From NCBI RefSeq assembly GCF_019703515.2, contig NC_059379.1:22433880-22497879 (forward strand): a stretch of 64,000 bases of DNA, written 5' to 3'. Shown here one piece after another: positions 49,107 through 62,256 of the stretch (within the stretch, counting starts at the first letter, position 1; every line of letters starts with the position of its first letter). The translations under genes were made by a program, and so were the position numbers. The notes below the pieces were generated by a model that saw only the letters and a list, made by a program, of their open reading frames with translations, was not told the origin of the DNA and ran no database searches. The DNA comes from Myxocyprinus asiaticus (Eukaryota; Chordata; Actinopteri; Cypriniformes; Catostomidae).

Positions 49107-52100
49107 ACCTTTCACACCTATGGGGCATCGTGCACCCTGCGATTCATAGGCGAGGGTGATTGCATCGACGATCCAATGAGAGAGCCTTTGTTTGGAGATG
49201 GACATGCCTTTCGTGTGTCCTCCAAAGCAAATAAAGAGTTGATCCGACAGTCTGAACTGACAGGCAGGGCACACTCCACATAAATATGTAATGCCCGCAT
49301 TGGGCATAACAAGTGCAGGGTCTGCTCCTCATCTGAATTAAACAGTGGGGGTAAGAATGCTTGGAAGCAGATGACCTGGGCCCTGGAGGGTGTGGATAAA
49401 ACCTTAGGCATGTAGCCTTTTCTCGGTTTGAGGGAGGCCTTCGAGAGTCCTGGCCCGAATTCCAGACATGAGCTGACCGACACCACTTGCATATCACCCA
49501 CACGTTTAACTGAGGCTGGAGCAAGCAGGAGTGCAGTCTTTAGTGAGAGCACATGTAACTCAGCAGATTTAAAGAGCTCAAATGTGGGGCTCTTGAGCGT
49601 CTTCAGCACCAGGTTCAGGTCCCAAGTTGGGACTGTAGCAGGGCGAGGGGGGTTTAGGCACCTTCTTCCTTGAGGAATTTTAAAATTAGATCATGTCTGC
49701 CTATAAAGGAGCCAGCCTCCGGGGCGTGGTATGCCGAGATTGTCACTACATAGACAGATCCCCAGTGCCCTGCGCTTGAGAGAGGAGGTCCCTTCTCAGT
49801 GGTATTTACCAAGGGGGGGCCGACCAGAAGCTCCACCATCTCCGGAAACCAGAACTGATTAGGTCATTTTGGTGCAACCATTAAAACTGCTTACCTGTCC
49901 TCTCAGATTTTGCAAATGACAGAATGGAGGCGGCATACCAGGGGAAACGCATACTTGCATTTCGTGGGCCAATTGTGAGCCATGGGACATGGAGTAACCG
50001 AGGGGACAGTGGGTGGTCTCCACGGAGGCAAACAGGTTCACTGTCCCTCTTTGCCAAATATGCTCCAAATCCTCAGGCCTGTCTGAGGATGAAGCCTCCA
50101 TTCCCCGGGCATCGCCCCCTGGCATGACAGCAGATCTGTGCTGCAGTTCAGGTGGCCTGGGACGTATGTTGCACGTAAGAAGAGGAGATGGCACTCACTC
50201 CAAAGGAGGAGGCGCCATATTAGGCTCATCATTAGCAGTGATTGGATTACGCCCTGCCGATTTATGTAAGCTACTACTGTCATGTTGTCCGATCGAATCA
50301 GAATGTGGTGATTCGCTACTTCGGGATGAAAAGCCTTCAAGGCTAAGAAGACAGCTAGTAGTTCCAGGCAATTTACGTATGTGCCATGCCCACTTTGCGC
50401 CTGTCCAGGTGTCGAAGGCCAGGTGTCCATAGCATAGTCCTCCCCAGCCTGCACTGGACGCATCCGTGGTTACCACCTTTCGCTTGGAGACCTGACCCAG
50501 CATGACACCCTGCTGGTAAAAGATTGGAACTGTCCATGGTGCTAGAGCAGCCAGACAGCGGCGAGTTATGCCAATGCACCCCTGGCACCAGGCGTCTCAT
50601 GGTTCACGATGTTTTAGCCAGCACTGGAGAGGTCTCATATGTAAAAGACCTAATGGTGTGATGGCAGATGCTGCGGCCATGAAACCCAGTGATTTTTAAA
50701 TGACTTCAGTGGAAGTGTTTTCCCCAGTTTGAACTGAGATAGAAACTGAAGAATGGTCTGGACACACTCGCTTGTGAGATGTGCACGCATGCTCACAGCG
50801 TAGAGTCGGACCCCCATATAGGAGATCTGTTGGCTGGGAGAAAGTGTGCTTTTCGCCCAGTTGACATTGAGGCCCAGGCTGTTCAAATGGCAGAGTAGTA
50901 AATTCCTGTGCTCGCACAACAGAGCCTCTGATCAGGCTAGTAATAGCCAATCGTCGAGGTAGTTCAAAATGCGTACGCCGTTCAGCTTCAATGGAGCGAG
51001 CGCTGCATCGATACACTTTGTGAATGTGCGGAGAGCCAGGGATAAACCCAAGGGAAGAACTCTGAATTGATAAGCTGTTCCCTTGAATGCGAATCTCAAA
51101 AACAGCCTGTGATGAGGTGCAATTTGTACATGAAAGTACAATGTAAGAGAGGGAGCGAGCCAGGTGAGAGGAGGAGCTGCTTCTCTTTGGCAAAAAGTGT
51201 TTCATCGTTTGCAACTGTTTTTGCACTACAATGAAGCAATCTGCAAAGCCTTCCATGACGTCGCCGAATAATCCAGCTTGTGAATCATGACACAGGGGTG
51301 TCGAGGAGAGTGGCTTTTTCTGCATCACACATCTCCGTGAGGTTTAGCCAGAGGTACCGGTCTAGCACCACCAGACTGGCCATCGACCTCCCGATGGCCT
51401 GAGCGGTGACTTTTTTGGCCCACAGCCCCAGGTCTGTAGCGCTGCAGAGCTCTTGATACAGCTCTGGATCAGGACTCTGCCCATCCATCCATTTGAGGAG
51501 CTTGGCCTGAAACACCTGGAGCACCGCCATAATATGGAGTGCTGAGCCGGCCTGGCCCGCTGCTGTAAATGCCTTGCCAGCCAGCACAGACATCAGTTGG
51601 CACGATTTAGAAGGATGGGAGTGGTGGGTTTTCCATCCTAGGGCAGTGGTTGGACAGAGGTGGGCCGTAACCGCCTCTTCCACCGGGGAGAGCTTCAGAT
51701 AGCCCTTCTGTTTGGTGTGGTCCAGTGTGGTGAAGGCGACAGCCCCATTGATTTGAGCGTGCGCAGAGTAGGGTGTGCACCTCGTCTTTGTGAGCTCTGC
51801 GTGGACCTCCGGGAAGAATGGCACTGCTCTTTGGTACACAGTCTTTTGATGGTGGCTGGACTGCAGGAACCATTCATCCTGGTGAGATCTTTCCAGCTTG
51901 ACTGGAGGGTACCACTGTAAACCGAGCTCCTCAATCGCCTGTGAGAGGATGCGAAGCAGCTCAGCATTAGTGGTGTGTACTCGCTCTTCACCCTCGCTGG
52001 GGGGAGGGGCAGCAATATGCTCTGCCAGGCTTGATCACTCGCCCGCTGATGCCGCGAGGGACATGGCATCATCCCTTCGTCAGATCCGTTGAATGTGATA

Positions 52101-52580
52101 AGACTGTGTGCTCTGATGGAGGGCTGGATATCATTATGGGTGTCCTGCATGGGCAAGGATGCCACGTTGGGAGACTGAGGGGTTTGCGGGGCTTTCGCCA
52201 GCACAAGATCCTCCCCAAATTCTTCCAGCTCAACCTCGCTGCCCCACTGTGCCTCCTTGTATAGTCCCTCGGGAGTCACAAAGGAGGCAGACGGAATTAT
52301 CCCTCAGAACAAGGGATTCTATAGCGGAGCGTCCTGAGACTCATGCCCTCAAATTGAGGGCAGTCTGTCTCCATAAGAGCTGCCTCAGTATGGGCAGCAG
52401 ATGCAGTTCTCATGCCCATCTGATGGCGGGATGTGTCTCTCAGAGAGTGAACACTTGAGGAACAACATCTTTACAAAGACATGCTACACACAAGCGGCTC
52501 TTTTTGTATATGTGCTCTTTTAGATATATATATATGTATTATAGTAATAAAAGGATACAATTTCTGGACAGTGTTGATTT
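49107..52580 (-). mobile_element. Second DIRS-like retrotransposon copy, truncated
   Basis: Minus-strand order: Gag-like region (~52280-51285; e.g. SMASLVVLDRYLWLNLTEM), an internal deletion near 51.15-51.18 kb, reverse transcriptase with GTAYQFRVLPLGLSLAL and the YLDDWLLL active-site motif (51141-50932), RNase H with LELLAVFLALKAF and the IRSDN motif (~50463-50038), and recombinase (49609-49118). It stops at GVK just before the HSTRG motif of the 4.4-5.1 kb copy, so the recombinase core, complementary region and right terminus are missing. Frameshifts occur in Gag and RT. The leader (52.45-52.58 kb) matches 2.76-2.92 kb of the other copy. Confidence 0.8.
50932..51141 (-). pseudogene. DIRS reverse transcriptase fragment
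   Basis: A 70-codon fragment of the RT palm ending in LNYLDDWLLLA; the LDDWL form of the catalytic box is typical of DIRS elements. The RT fingers upstream are lost through the deletion at ~51.15 kb, and the frame shifts downstream. Confidence 0.7.
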
Positions 52581-52599
52581 ATGGCTTCTGCTTTGCACA

Positions 52600-53105
52600 G
52601 TAAAGCCTCAACTTACATCTGTGGATGCAGTGGCGAATAATGTTAACTGAAAAAGTTTTACTGAAGTATTCCTGCATGACAGTTTTTAGAGGCATCGGAG
52701 ATCACGCACATCCAGAAGTGGTTTTCCAGAAGGACAGTGGCAAACCACATACTGCCTGCTTTACAAGTGCATGGCTGCATAAGCAGAGTGCGGGTGCTAT
52801 CGGCCTACCTGGAGTCCTGACCTGTCACAAATTGATAATTGTGGCGCATTAAGAAGCGTAAAATAAGGCAATGAAGGTACAATTGTGCAGCTGAAGACCT
52901 GCATAATGGATGGATGGGGGGAAATTCAGCTTGCTGAACTTAACAAACTTGTGTCTTCGGTGCACAAATGCTTAAGTGTTTTTAGAAGAAATGATGTTAC
53001 ACAGTGGTGAACACTTGACTGTCCCAACTTTTTATGTAGCGTTGCAATCGTCTGATTTGAAATGGGTGTATATTTTTTAAAAAACACCCGATGATTCACA
53101 TTAAA
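52600..53105 (+). mobile_element. Decayed Tc1/IS630-type transposase remnant
   Basis: One frame around 52720-52850 reads FQKDSGKPHTACFTSAWL, resembling the FQQDN.KPHTA..T..WL block around the second catalytic Asp of this superfamily. A following segment (ELNKLVSSVHKCL) looks like the C-terminal end. Heavily mutated; boundaries unclear. Confidence 0.5.
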
Positions 53106-54282
53106 TGTATTTTACCCAACATAACGAAATAACAGAATGAAACAATCCTGTAACACAAACAAGTGTGCAACAAATTAATCCTGGCAAGAACATCATACAA
53201 TTCCAAAAATGCAGCATGATTTTCAAATGGAATTGCATCATGATTTGTAAAATGGAGTAAAATCTGGAACGGTGTTCAGTAGTGGTGAAACACTACAGTA
53301 TAAATTGTTAAAAAAAACATCCATCACATTATAGAGTTTAGATAAGTGGGACATTATCCATTTTTCACTCAAGCAGGTAGACTGTCTATAGTGGAAAAGA
53401 ATAATAATAAAATAAACCAATACAATTTTTTTTAAAAAAGCCATTCTGGTAAAACAATCAGATTTAATAGGCAGAACTGGGATCAACAAAAAATTTTTTT
53501 TTTTTAAAAATGAACACATACTATACAAAAAGCAAGTGATTATGGCCATAACAAAAGATACACAGCAAATAATTTTTACAGATTTTATACACAGACCTGA
53601 ATGCAGGCAATCAGCTAATTTCAATGTACTACCAACATTCAGATTACAGTGCTTCTTTTCATTAAGATTACTTTAAGACTTAGTCTCTCCATCAACATAT
53701 TTCAATTGGCCTAAAATCAAACCAGCTTTGGTTGATCTCAAATGAAAGTGTCCTGTATAGATACTTAAGGCAAACAAAGGTGACCTCTATGGCCTATAAA
53801 AAATGAAAACCGTAATGTCTGTACTAAGCAATAAACAGGAATACACATGGACTGCTTTAACAGTCATTTTATAAAACCCTGAGCTAAAGCAGTCCACATC
53901 AACCTACACAGGAGCAGACCAAAAAAACAACCAAAAAAAAAAAAAACATTTCTAAAGCGTTCAATATAACGGCTTTCAGAAAACTCTTGATATTTACTGG
54001 ACATTCAGCAATGCATATTTAAGACTCATTGGAACAGTTTTCAGTGGTTAATGAAGGGTGTATGTTAAGTGTAAAATAAAACATGATTTCAAAAATGTAA
54101 GAAAATGAGACACATTGTACAGTCTTGAAAGGCAAACCTCAAAATGTACTTTCCCTTTTATAGAATTGAAAAGTGTACTTCATGAAAAGGTACCTTAAAT
54201 GTTCTACTTTATTATACTGATCCGAGTGCAACAAAAAAGGCATTTTGATTGTGGGGATGAAAAAGGCAGCAAAACCAGGCTC

Positions 54283-54356
<74 letters not shown>

Positions 54357-54780
54357 AATTGCTCACTGGTGCAGAAGATCTGTCTGAATTAAATATTTAG
54401 AGCCCTGAGTTTTCTGTTTCTTTCTGAAAAGCTTCACCAAAACAGGGTGCCAAGCCTATGGTTTACAGGAGTGTTCACTGATCCATACAAAATATGCATT
54501 CACAAACAAAGTACATCAACACAATTACAGCATTTTGGTGAATAACTAAGGACTTTTCCTTAAATGATATGGCTACAACAAGCTTAAAACAGTTGTCTTC
54601 TGGCACATAACAAATTCCTGGCATATACTGTATATGACAGTAATATTATGCAATAATTTGAAGTTTGCATAATTATCCTGTCCATTTTTCTTCAACCACA
54701 ATATGCATTGAACCACTTTGTATTAAATAAAGTAAAAACCTAATTAAAATGGAATGTTCTGAAAGGTCACCTGGGGTCTT
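53106..54780 (-). other. Probable long 3' UTR of gna13
   Basis: Follows the gna13 stop codon on the minus strand. AT-rich, no gene; it contains an (AT) microsatellite at 54286-54351. The poly(A) site was not fixed. Confidence 0.45.
54286..54351. repeat. (AT)n microsatellite
   Basis: About 66 bp of pure alternating AT. The Tyr-Ile open frames across it are artefacts. Confidence 0.95.
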
Positions 54781-55941
54781 TCATTGTAACATAAGCTGTT
54801 TGAGGTTGTCGTGTAAGATGGTGTCTTTGACATCACGGAAGACAAGGCGAATGTTCTCTGTGTTAATGGCAGTGGTGAAGTGATGGTAAAGGGGCTTCTG
54901 CTGCTGTTCCCGGCGCTTGTTACGGAAGCACTCCACCAGGAACTTTTGCACATCCTGCAGATTGTTGGACTCCCCTGTGAACTCGGGGAAGTAGTCATTG
55001 ATGTTCACAGTCATAATTTTTTCTTCCAGCAAGTCTGTTTTATTGAGAAAAAGAATGATAGAGACATTGGAGAAGATGCGGTTATTGGCGATAGTTTCGA
55101 AGATGTTGAGTGACTCTGTAAGCCTGTTGGTCAGACGATCTTCCATGAGAACCTGATCGAACTCACTGGATGAGACTAGGAAGAGGATGGAGGTCACAGA
55201 GTCAAAGCACTCAAACCATCGCTTACGCTCCGACCGCTGCCCTCCCACATCCACCATCTTAAAAGGAACATTTTTAATTTCAAAGTCGTACTCATGGATA
55301 CCCTTGGTGGGCTTCCGTGCCAGAAGTATATCCTTTTGGCTAGGCAAATAGTCCTGAAGATTAAATGGAAACAAAAATCAGACAGGCATAAAAACACAAG
55401 CACATAAAAACATCCAGTACCTGTATAAATGTTACAATTGAATCTGATTAATCTAATCAAATTTGGCCATTTAAAGATTACCTGCTCGGCCAATTAACAG
55501 AAGGGTTCCCTTCCATTTGTGTCCGTTCCAAACTACCAACTGCCTTGTCAATTAATACACTATATCGGTTTTAAATTTTTTCAGTGAATTTTGAGTAAAT
55601 TATATACAAGACGTCTTCATTACATTTGAGCATTTTTGGGAACATCTCTTTTGTTTTGATTTTGGTATCGGTCAATCACCATCCACAACACATTTCTTTT
55701 AAGGATACTAAACGTTAGTTACCGGATGTCCAATTTTATCCATATTGTCCAGGAAATATTTCACAGATTCACCCTATAGAGAAAAAAGAAAAGGAGAAAA
55801 ACACAATCAGAATTAGGTATCTAGTCTCTGAGCTGTTGTGGAGGGGTTGTGCATGTTTGGCTAATTCTCCTATTTCTCCCTCCACTTTTCTACCGCTTTA
55901 TACAATCCTGTCCATTCAATACAATAAAAACATTCAAATTA

Positions 55942-55982
<41 letters not shown>

Positions 55983-58900
55983 AGTTACCATACCAAAAAT
56001 AACATAATTACCTTGAACAATCTATAAAACATTGCCTTATGGTTATAATCACACCAAATTTGCCAGTTGTTCATGAGTAGGGCTGCATAATTAATCGTAA
56101 TTTAAGCCTGATCACGGTTTCTGCCTCTTACAGTTAATTAAACAATCATCAGCAGTATTACTGAGCTAGTAAGAAAAAATGAGCAGCCAGGTAAAGTTGC
56201 AAATTGTTGATTAAATCACAAGCATTTAGAGGTCCACTTTCACCTCAACTGCTCTATCAGGCTCTCTTCAGAAGTTCGCTACTGACCAATCACTGTTTCA
56301 CTTTCAAGCATGCTCTGGAATACGTAGTCGCATATCACATGGCTCGTATGTGCTCTACTCTTTTCTATCTGTAGAGTATTAAACATATTGGGAATACTCA
56401 CGAGGCTCGTGATACGGTGTTTTCAGTGCACTCAAAGTGATTCTTTGAACAGATGTGCTCAGAGTTTGGTTTGTGTGGTTTGCTAAAGTGTGCTGATTGT
56501 GTTATATTGAAAGTATTCCAGATTTACTTTAATTACACATTTGCATCATTCCAAATATGTCTGGCCAGCACAAGTTACCAAACAAAATCGCAAGTAACTT
56601 CATGACACAGGGGTTTGCGGACAAAAGAGGAGATGAGGGCATTTCACCATGTTTGGAAAGAGGAGTACAAAGCTGTTGTCAACTACAGTACATAGAGAAA
56701 CTCAAAAGTCTTCCTGCAGTTTTCTGGCATTATAAAAGCTTGAGGCTGCATAGCAATGCTGCGTGCAAGTAATTATTACAGAAATATTAATGTATATTAG
56801 TATTTTTAAATAATAATAATAAAGTATATTACCATAATATGATATTCAAGTTGTCTGGATTCCAAAAATAATGCAAATTGAGCAAAGACTCAATTACAAA
56901 GTTTCACTAATTTTATTTATTTTACATTGTCTTATTTTTAAATACAGTGATAAATGTTCTTTTGATTTGGGCTAACATAAGTGCAATAAATCTGTTGAAG
57001 TGTACTAAAAAACATTGTTCTCAAATGACAGAATAATCATGAATAGAAATTAGAGCAAAATAATCATTATTTAAACCATTCGTGTACAGCCCTATTTGTG
57101 AGCAAATTTGCCTACCTCAGAATCAGGAAAATAAGATTCCATAGTGTGGCCTCTGTTGGATCGTTTCATGGGGTATGCAAATCGCAACCCGTTTAACAAT
57201 GGAGCTTTCAGTTTGAAAACTGGAGCTAAATCCTAATCTCAGTCATGCGTGTTCTACCCCTGAACGTAAATGATCTCGTATTCATAATTGAAATGCAAAC
57301 GAAGCTCATGCGCAGACAAAACGCCCTCATTGTCATGACTTACAAGTCACTATTTTACATGTGCTCAACTCATCGCTAGGCTTTAATCTCAGACTTCCCA
57401 ACATACACAGACATGAACCCTGAGGGGAAAAAAAGCACAGGTTCCTTAAGCCTGCAGAGTGCAGACTGAATGCAATAAAAGAGAATCATTCCAATAAGAT
57501 CAAAAATTACTCTTAAATTCCATTCAGATGTACAAAAAACACAATTAGGCATTACACCAATATTTTACTTGTCTTTGTGTATGGAATTTAGCGACACTAT
57601 ATTCCATACACAAAGACAAGTAAAATATTGGCATAGCACCTGACTGGAAGACCTACTTTGAGTAATTATGCAAGTACAGAACAGAACTGTGTTGGCTTTA
57701 CTGCACGATTCACAGCTGTTCTCTACTTATCTGCCATGCTTCACAATACCAAGCTGTTTAACAACAGATCAACATTCCTGCAAACTCACTGCCCCCACAA
57801 TCACACAAAACCTATGAAAAAAATAAAAATAAAGCTGAATAGATTTTAGAGTTACACTTTACTTCATGGTCACCAAGAACAATCAAGCCAATTGATTTGC
57901 AGAGCATACAAAAAACAAAACAAATAGAAGGTTTAATAATAAATGTTATAATATAATGAATGCAAAATTATTTCGCATTTACCAGTTGAAACTCTCTTCG
58001 TCTGTCATAGGCAATCTGAATACCACTGTCCTGCCACAAGGCACTGATGGAGGGCAGGTAGTTCAGGAAGACTTTGGTCTCCACCATCCCTTTGGCCATC
58101 ATGGATGAGCGGGTGTCGAAGGCCATCACAGTCTCCATATGAACCTGATTTTCAGGGTCTCCCCAAGGGATGTGCAGTTTCTCACGTGCATCCACCAGCA
58201 CCCGGATACCTAATCAGACCATAAGAGATAATTACGTTTCAGTGAGAGGAGGTCATGCCATAATTCTCTAATAAGATTACTGAGAACACTTCACATTAAG
58301 GTTCCAATTGTTATCATTAGTTAACAACATTAGCTAACAATAAATTAGTGTTTATTAATCTTAGTTAATTTTGACATATACTAATACATTTTTAAAATCT
58401 AAAGTTGTATATGTTGGCATTAGTTAATGCACCATGAACTAACAATGAACAATTGTATTTCTATTAACTTACTTTAAAAAAAGGTTAATGAAGGCAGTAC
58501 AAAATATATTGTTAATTGTTTGTTACCTTATGCATTAACTAATGTTAACAAATGTAACCTTATTGTAAAGTGTTACCAGATTATTACATATATGTTGACA
58601 TTGTGAAGCAGCAATCTGGTTATTGTTAAATTCATTTTAGGCCCCTGACATGCCATGGTGTGCTTTATAAGAAATTAAAATGAAAGCGATCACGACACAT
58701 ATAAGGATGTCATAAAATGACACGTCCAAATGACTGAACCAGACTTAAGTGGGCGCTGTACTTTCTCTATCGATGCCAGATGTATTGAAAGTGTATTTGT
58801 GGCGGTTGAATACAGGCTACATAATAAATGGTCTCCAAAACAGCTGTGTTCGTTTATTTACAGCCAATATCTTATATAAACATCAATAAGTGTTGGTAGA

Positions 58901-59366
58901 TAAACCTCAAACTTAAAAACGCTGGCTTTCGCGTCGTTTCTGCGCTAGCAGAGGAATCGAAAGTTGACGAAAGTTACTTTTCACACGAGAACATCAGTAA
59001 ACATTTCCACCTGCCCCTAAAATAGTCGACCGTTCGCTTTAAACAATGGACCTGTCAGTTTCGATTTCAAGCCGTTGGTGTGGTACCTTTGATCACATTG
59101 CTGTAGATTGTAGCCCGGAACTCTTCTTTGGCCTGCTGATCGAAGTCCTGCCCATGAATTATGCGCATTTGTTTGAGGAAAGTTGACTTGCCACTTTCGC
59201 CCGCTCCTAACAACAATATCTTCACCAGTTTCTTCACATACGTCTTCTCCCGAGACAGGCTTTTGTCTATCTCCTTAGACTTTCTGATTTGGTCGATTTC
59301 ACCGCCCGAGAGGAGACAACTGGGAATACAAACTAAAGCAGTCCGGGAGGGCAGGAAATCCGCCAT
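54781..59366 (-). CDS. gna13: G protein subunit alpha 13, 4 exons
   Basis: Exons on the minus strand: 59366-59087, 58209-57983, 55773-55723, 55353-54781. All boundaries are GT/AG; 1131 nt, 376 residues plus stop (human 377). It starts [13 protein letters not shown] and ends [10 protein letters not shown]-terminal Cys13/Cys17 match the palmitoylation sites of G alpha 13. The P-loop is GAGESGKS (54-61), switch I is ARKPTKG with catalytic Arg199, switch II is [18 protein letters not shown], and the guanine-specificity motif is NKTDL. G alpha 13 passes thrombin/LPA-type receptor signals at the inner plasma membrane to RhoGEFs and Rho. All catalytic residues are present and no lesion was seen. The a/b paralogue is not resolved. 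Confidence 0.95.
55943..55973. repeat. Poly(A) tract
   Basis: About 30 uninterrupted A on the plus strand, in the long gna13 intron. Confidence 0.9.
56078..57094. mobile_element. Non-autonomous hAT-type element in a gna13 intron
   Basis: Begins tagggctgcataatt and ends gtacagcccta. The flanking octamers ttcatgag (56070-56077) and tttgtgag (57095-57102) agree at six of eight positions, as an aged hAT target duplication would. About 1.0 kb. It holds a 71-codon open frame (56557-56772, [13 protein letters not shown]) without a recognisable domain. Confidence 0.65.
57557..57631. repeat. Perfect 31-bp inverted repeat (hairpin)
   Basis: Arms 57557-57587 and 57601-57631 are exact reverse complements over 31 bp, separated by a 13-nt loop. 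It lies in the gna13 intron between exons 2 and 3. Confidence 0.95.
58283..58580. mobile_element. Short palindromic MITE in gna13 intron 1
   Basis: The left end aacacttcacattaaggttc and the inverted right end aacactttacaataaggtta frame ~300 bp rich in gttaacaa and cattagttaa. Non-coding. Confidence 0.65.
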
Positions 59367-59510
59367 CTTTGTAGTAACGATTTCATGGATACATCAGTCG
59401 CGCTGTTCGCACGCGGCGCGTTCACGTGTTCTTTTCACACATGCGCGGAAACAGCGGGGTGTGGTTAATGTTTGTCTATCCAAACAAGCAAGTCCTTTTA
59501 ACCCTTTTAG
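59367..59510 (-). promoter_or_regulatory. CpG-rich gna13 5' UTR and promoter region
   Basis: The 140 bp upstream of the gna13 start are unusually CpG-rich for the window, with ttcacgtgttc (an E-box, cacgtg, at about 59424) and no TATA box. This fits a housekeeping-type promoter. Inferred from composition and position. Confidence 0.45.
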
Positions 59511-59973
59511 TATGGAGGGCCAAATTAAGCTAAATTAAATAGTTAAAAAAATATTTAAATACATCTTTAAAACATAATTAAATTATAAAAAAAACTATGA
59601 AATTAATAATTAGATCAATAAATAAATAAACAAATGCCCCTTGTATTTTATTGAAGCACTAGTTAGTGTCCATTTTTATTTTAGCATCATCTTGTTTCCC
59701 ACTGTCGTTGCGTGACGTGCCAAAAACCATAACCCTAAAAATGAAAAGACAATGAGATCATGTTTAAATGAAAAATCAACCCAAAGGTAAAGCTAAAATG
59801 AAAATGAATGCAAACTAGTGCTAATATGAAATATTACAAGGGAAATTTATTTATTTATTGAGATATTTAATGATTGATTTAATGATTTTATATTTCATTA
59901 TGCACTTAATGGCTTATTTAAATAGTTAAATATTTAATTCATAATTTAAATTTGAGTAATTTGGCCCTCCATA
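59511..59973. mobile_element. Palindromic AT-rich MITE
   Basis: Termini tatggagggccaaatta and its inverse (taatttggccctccata) enclose about 460 bp with repeated aaatatttaaat and gcactagtt motifs. A half copy lies at 8.69-8.97 kb. Confidence 0.75.
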
Positions 59974-60039
59974 TTTTAGAGCTCCTCGCTTTTGACATTT
60001 AGTCATGTGTAGGATATGAAATATAGATAGGCCTATCTA

Positions 60040-60890
60040 TAATACAATTTTCACTAGTAAAAAGCTAACTGTTGATATCAACAGTGGAATTACTACTATT
60101 GTAAATGCTAACTTTTTATATCAGTGATTAGATTTGGACTAAACATGTTGTTATTACTTGCGGAATTACCCATTCTTGTTGTTAAAAATGGAAATTCAAC
60201 TACTAAAACACAAATTACTGATATCTCTAACTGCATTTTCATTAGCAGAATTTTACAATGATCTGTCATTTACTCCTGTTCAAATTGCAATTACAGATAC
60301 CTGTAATTAATTTCTTACTAGTTGATATTCCAGTTTTACATATTAGCAATGTAGCGCTACTTACTAGTAAAAATGGTAATTTTGGTGTCAATAATTACAT
60401 ATTTAGTTAAAATGCCCATTCCTAAAATCAACAATTTGATTATAACTAGCTAAAATGCTAATTTTTTTATGTCTGTAAGTTGGTTTTCACTACTGGTAAT
60501 GTTAATTTCAGATATCTGAATGTTATTGTAACTAGTAAGAAAGCTTTTCAAATATCTTTAATTACTATTCAGTTTATTGATATCTGAAAACCATTTCCAG
60601 ATATGATATCTGAAATACCAAACCTAACATATTGAAATACATTTATAGATTTCAAAATTAGCATTTTCACTAGCTGTAGTTCAAATGTTGATATCAGGAA
60701 TGGACATTTGCACTAGTAACATTGTAATTATTGATATCAAACATTATTGTTTTCACTAGTAACATTACTGATATGTGAACTTGGAATTTCAACTAGTAAT
60801 ATATAAATTATAGGTAGGCTATCTGTAATTGTGTTTTGAACATAAGTGAATGACAGATCATTGTGAAATTCTACTGGAGAAAATGCAGTT
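60040..60890. repeat. Degenerate short-motif repeat (ctagtaa/gatatc)
   Basis: Many diverged copies in both orientations of a short pattern combining ctagtaa (or ttactag) with gatatc-like blocks and aattac, spaced ~30-60 bp. It resumes after the element at 60.90-61.42 kb, to about 61590. No coding capacity. Confidence 0.6.
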
Positions 60891-60895
60891 ATAAA

Positions 60896-61419
60896 CACTA
60901 CCGGTCAAAAGTTTTGAAACACTTGACTAAAATGTTTCTCATGATCTTAAAAATCTTTTGATCTGAAGGCGTATGCTTAAAAGTTCAAAATTAGTTTTGT
61001 AGACAAAAATATAATTGTGCCACCATATTAATTTATTTCATTATAAAACAAAAAAAAAAAGTTTTTGAAACTGATAACTTGGACCGAATAATAAAGAAAA
61101 GCAGCCAATAAGTGCCCAACATAGATGGGAACTCCTTCAATACTGTTTAAAAAGTATCCCAGGGTGATACCTCAAGAAGATGGTTGAGAAAATGTCAAGA
61201 GTACATGTCTGAAAATTCTAGACAAAGGGTGACTACTTTGAAGATGCTAAAATATAACACAGTTTTGATTTATTTTGGATTTTGTTTAGTCACAGCATAA
61301 TTCCCATAGTTCCATTTATGTTATTCCATAGTTTTGATGACTTTACTATTATTCTAAATGTGAAAAAAAAAAAAAAAAAAATTATAATAAAGAATGAGTG
61401 TTTCAAAACTTTTGACCGG

Positions 61420-61424
<5 letters not shown>
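60896..61424. mobile_element. Non-autonomous Tc1/mariner-type element
   Basis: The inverted ends cactaccggtcaaaagtttt and aaaacttttgaccggtagtg enclose 529 bp without a transposase frame. It is inserted in the ctagtaa-type repeat and followed directly by a (TG) microsatellite, 61421-61453, and an (AT) run. Confidence 0.8.
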
Positions 61425-61483
<59 letters not shown>

Positions 61484-61589
61484 TACTTGTTGAAATTACA
61501 ATAAACATCAGTTTAATCACTTATGGTGATTGCATATTTATTTTACCAGTGCAAACCTAATTACTGATATCAAGATTTGGCATTTTCAC

Positions 61590-62256
61590 TAGGATTAGGC
61601 CTAGTTTAATTGGTTGTTCGCGATTAAATAATTCACGATTAAATGTCAAAAGGTCTTGTGATACATCCTGGGTATTGTATTAAGTAAAATAACTTTGAAT
61701 AATATACTGTGAAAACTATTTATAGTTTTAATAATGCAAGACCACCTTTATATTAGTAGTTAAAACAATTTTTTTTTTAAATGTGTTGGTCAAACAGTTA
61801 TTGCTGTTGCAAGTGGTAGGTCTACACATTTTTTTTCCCTTCTTCTTCTTTGTAAAATTTTTTAATGGAAGTTAAGGACAATTATTAATGATTTATGGAC
61901 TATAGCCAAAGTAGACTTGTAGGCTATGAACCACATTTTGTGTGTGTGCATAGTAGTCAAAACAGGTGCACGAATCTGAAGAAGACAGTGAGCTGAGTCA
62001 ATGAATGTTGCCATCTACTGGACACAAGATGTTATAGCACAATCATTGCGCTCTATTTTTCTAATGCAAGGGGACTGCATACACAGGTTTACCTACATGA
62101 GCGGAGCGGTTAACTTACACAGCCATCGTCTTTGTGTGCATTAATGATGATTATTGATTAGACATAGCCAACGATAGTGCTATTACCTATAGAGTGTTTA
62201 CACTTTCATTCTCTAACTACGACCGTCGACAGACTGTGCGGTGTGAAGAAGCAAAT
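61590..62256 (+). promoter_or_regulatory. Upstream region of rgs9
   Basis: No gene in this stretch. About 97-108 bp before the rgs9 start codon, 62149-62160 reads gattattgatta, with two GATTA cores of the kind bound by OTX/CRX homeodomain factors. RGS9 is a photoreceptor gene, so a retinal element is plausible, but this is inference from a short motif. Confidence 0.3.

Noticed and set aside
54139..54387. Open frames with Tyr-Ile repeats on both strands
   Set aside because: Artefact of the (AT) microsatellite in the gna13 3' region.
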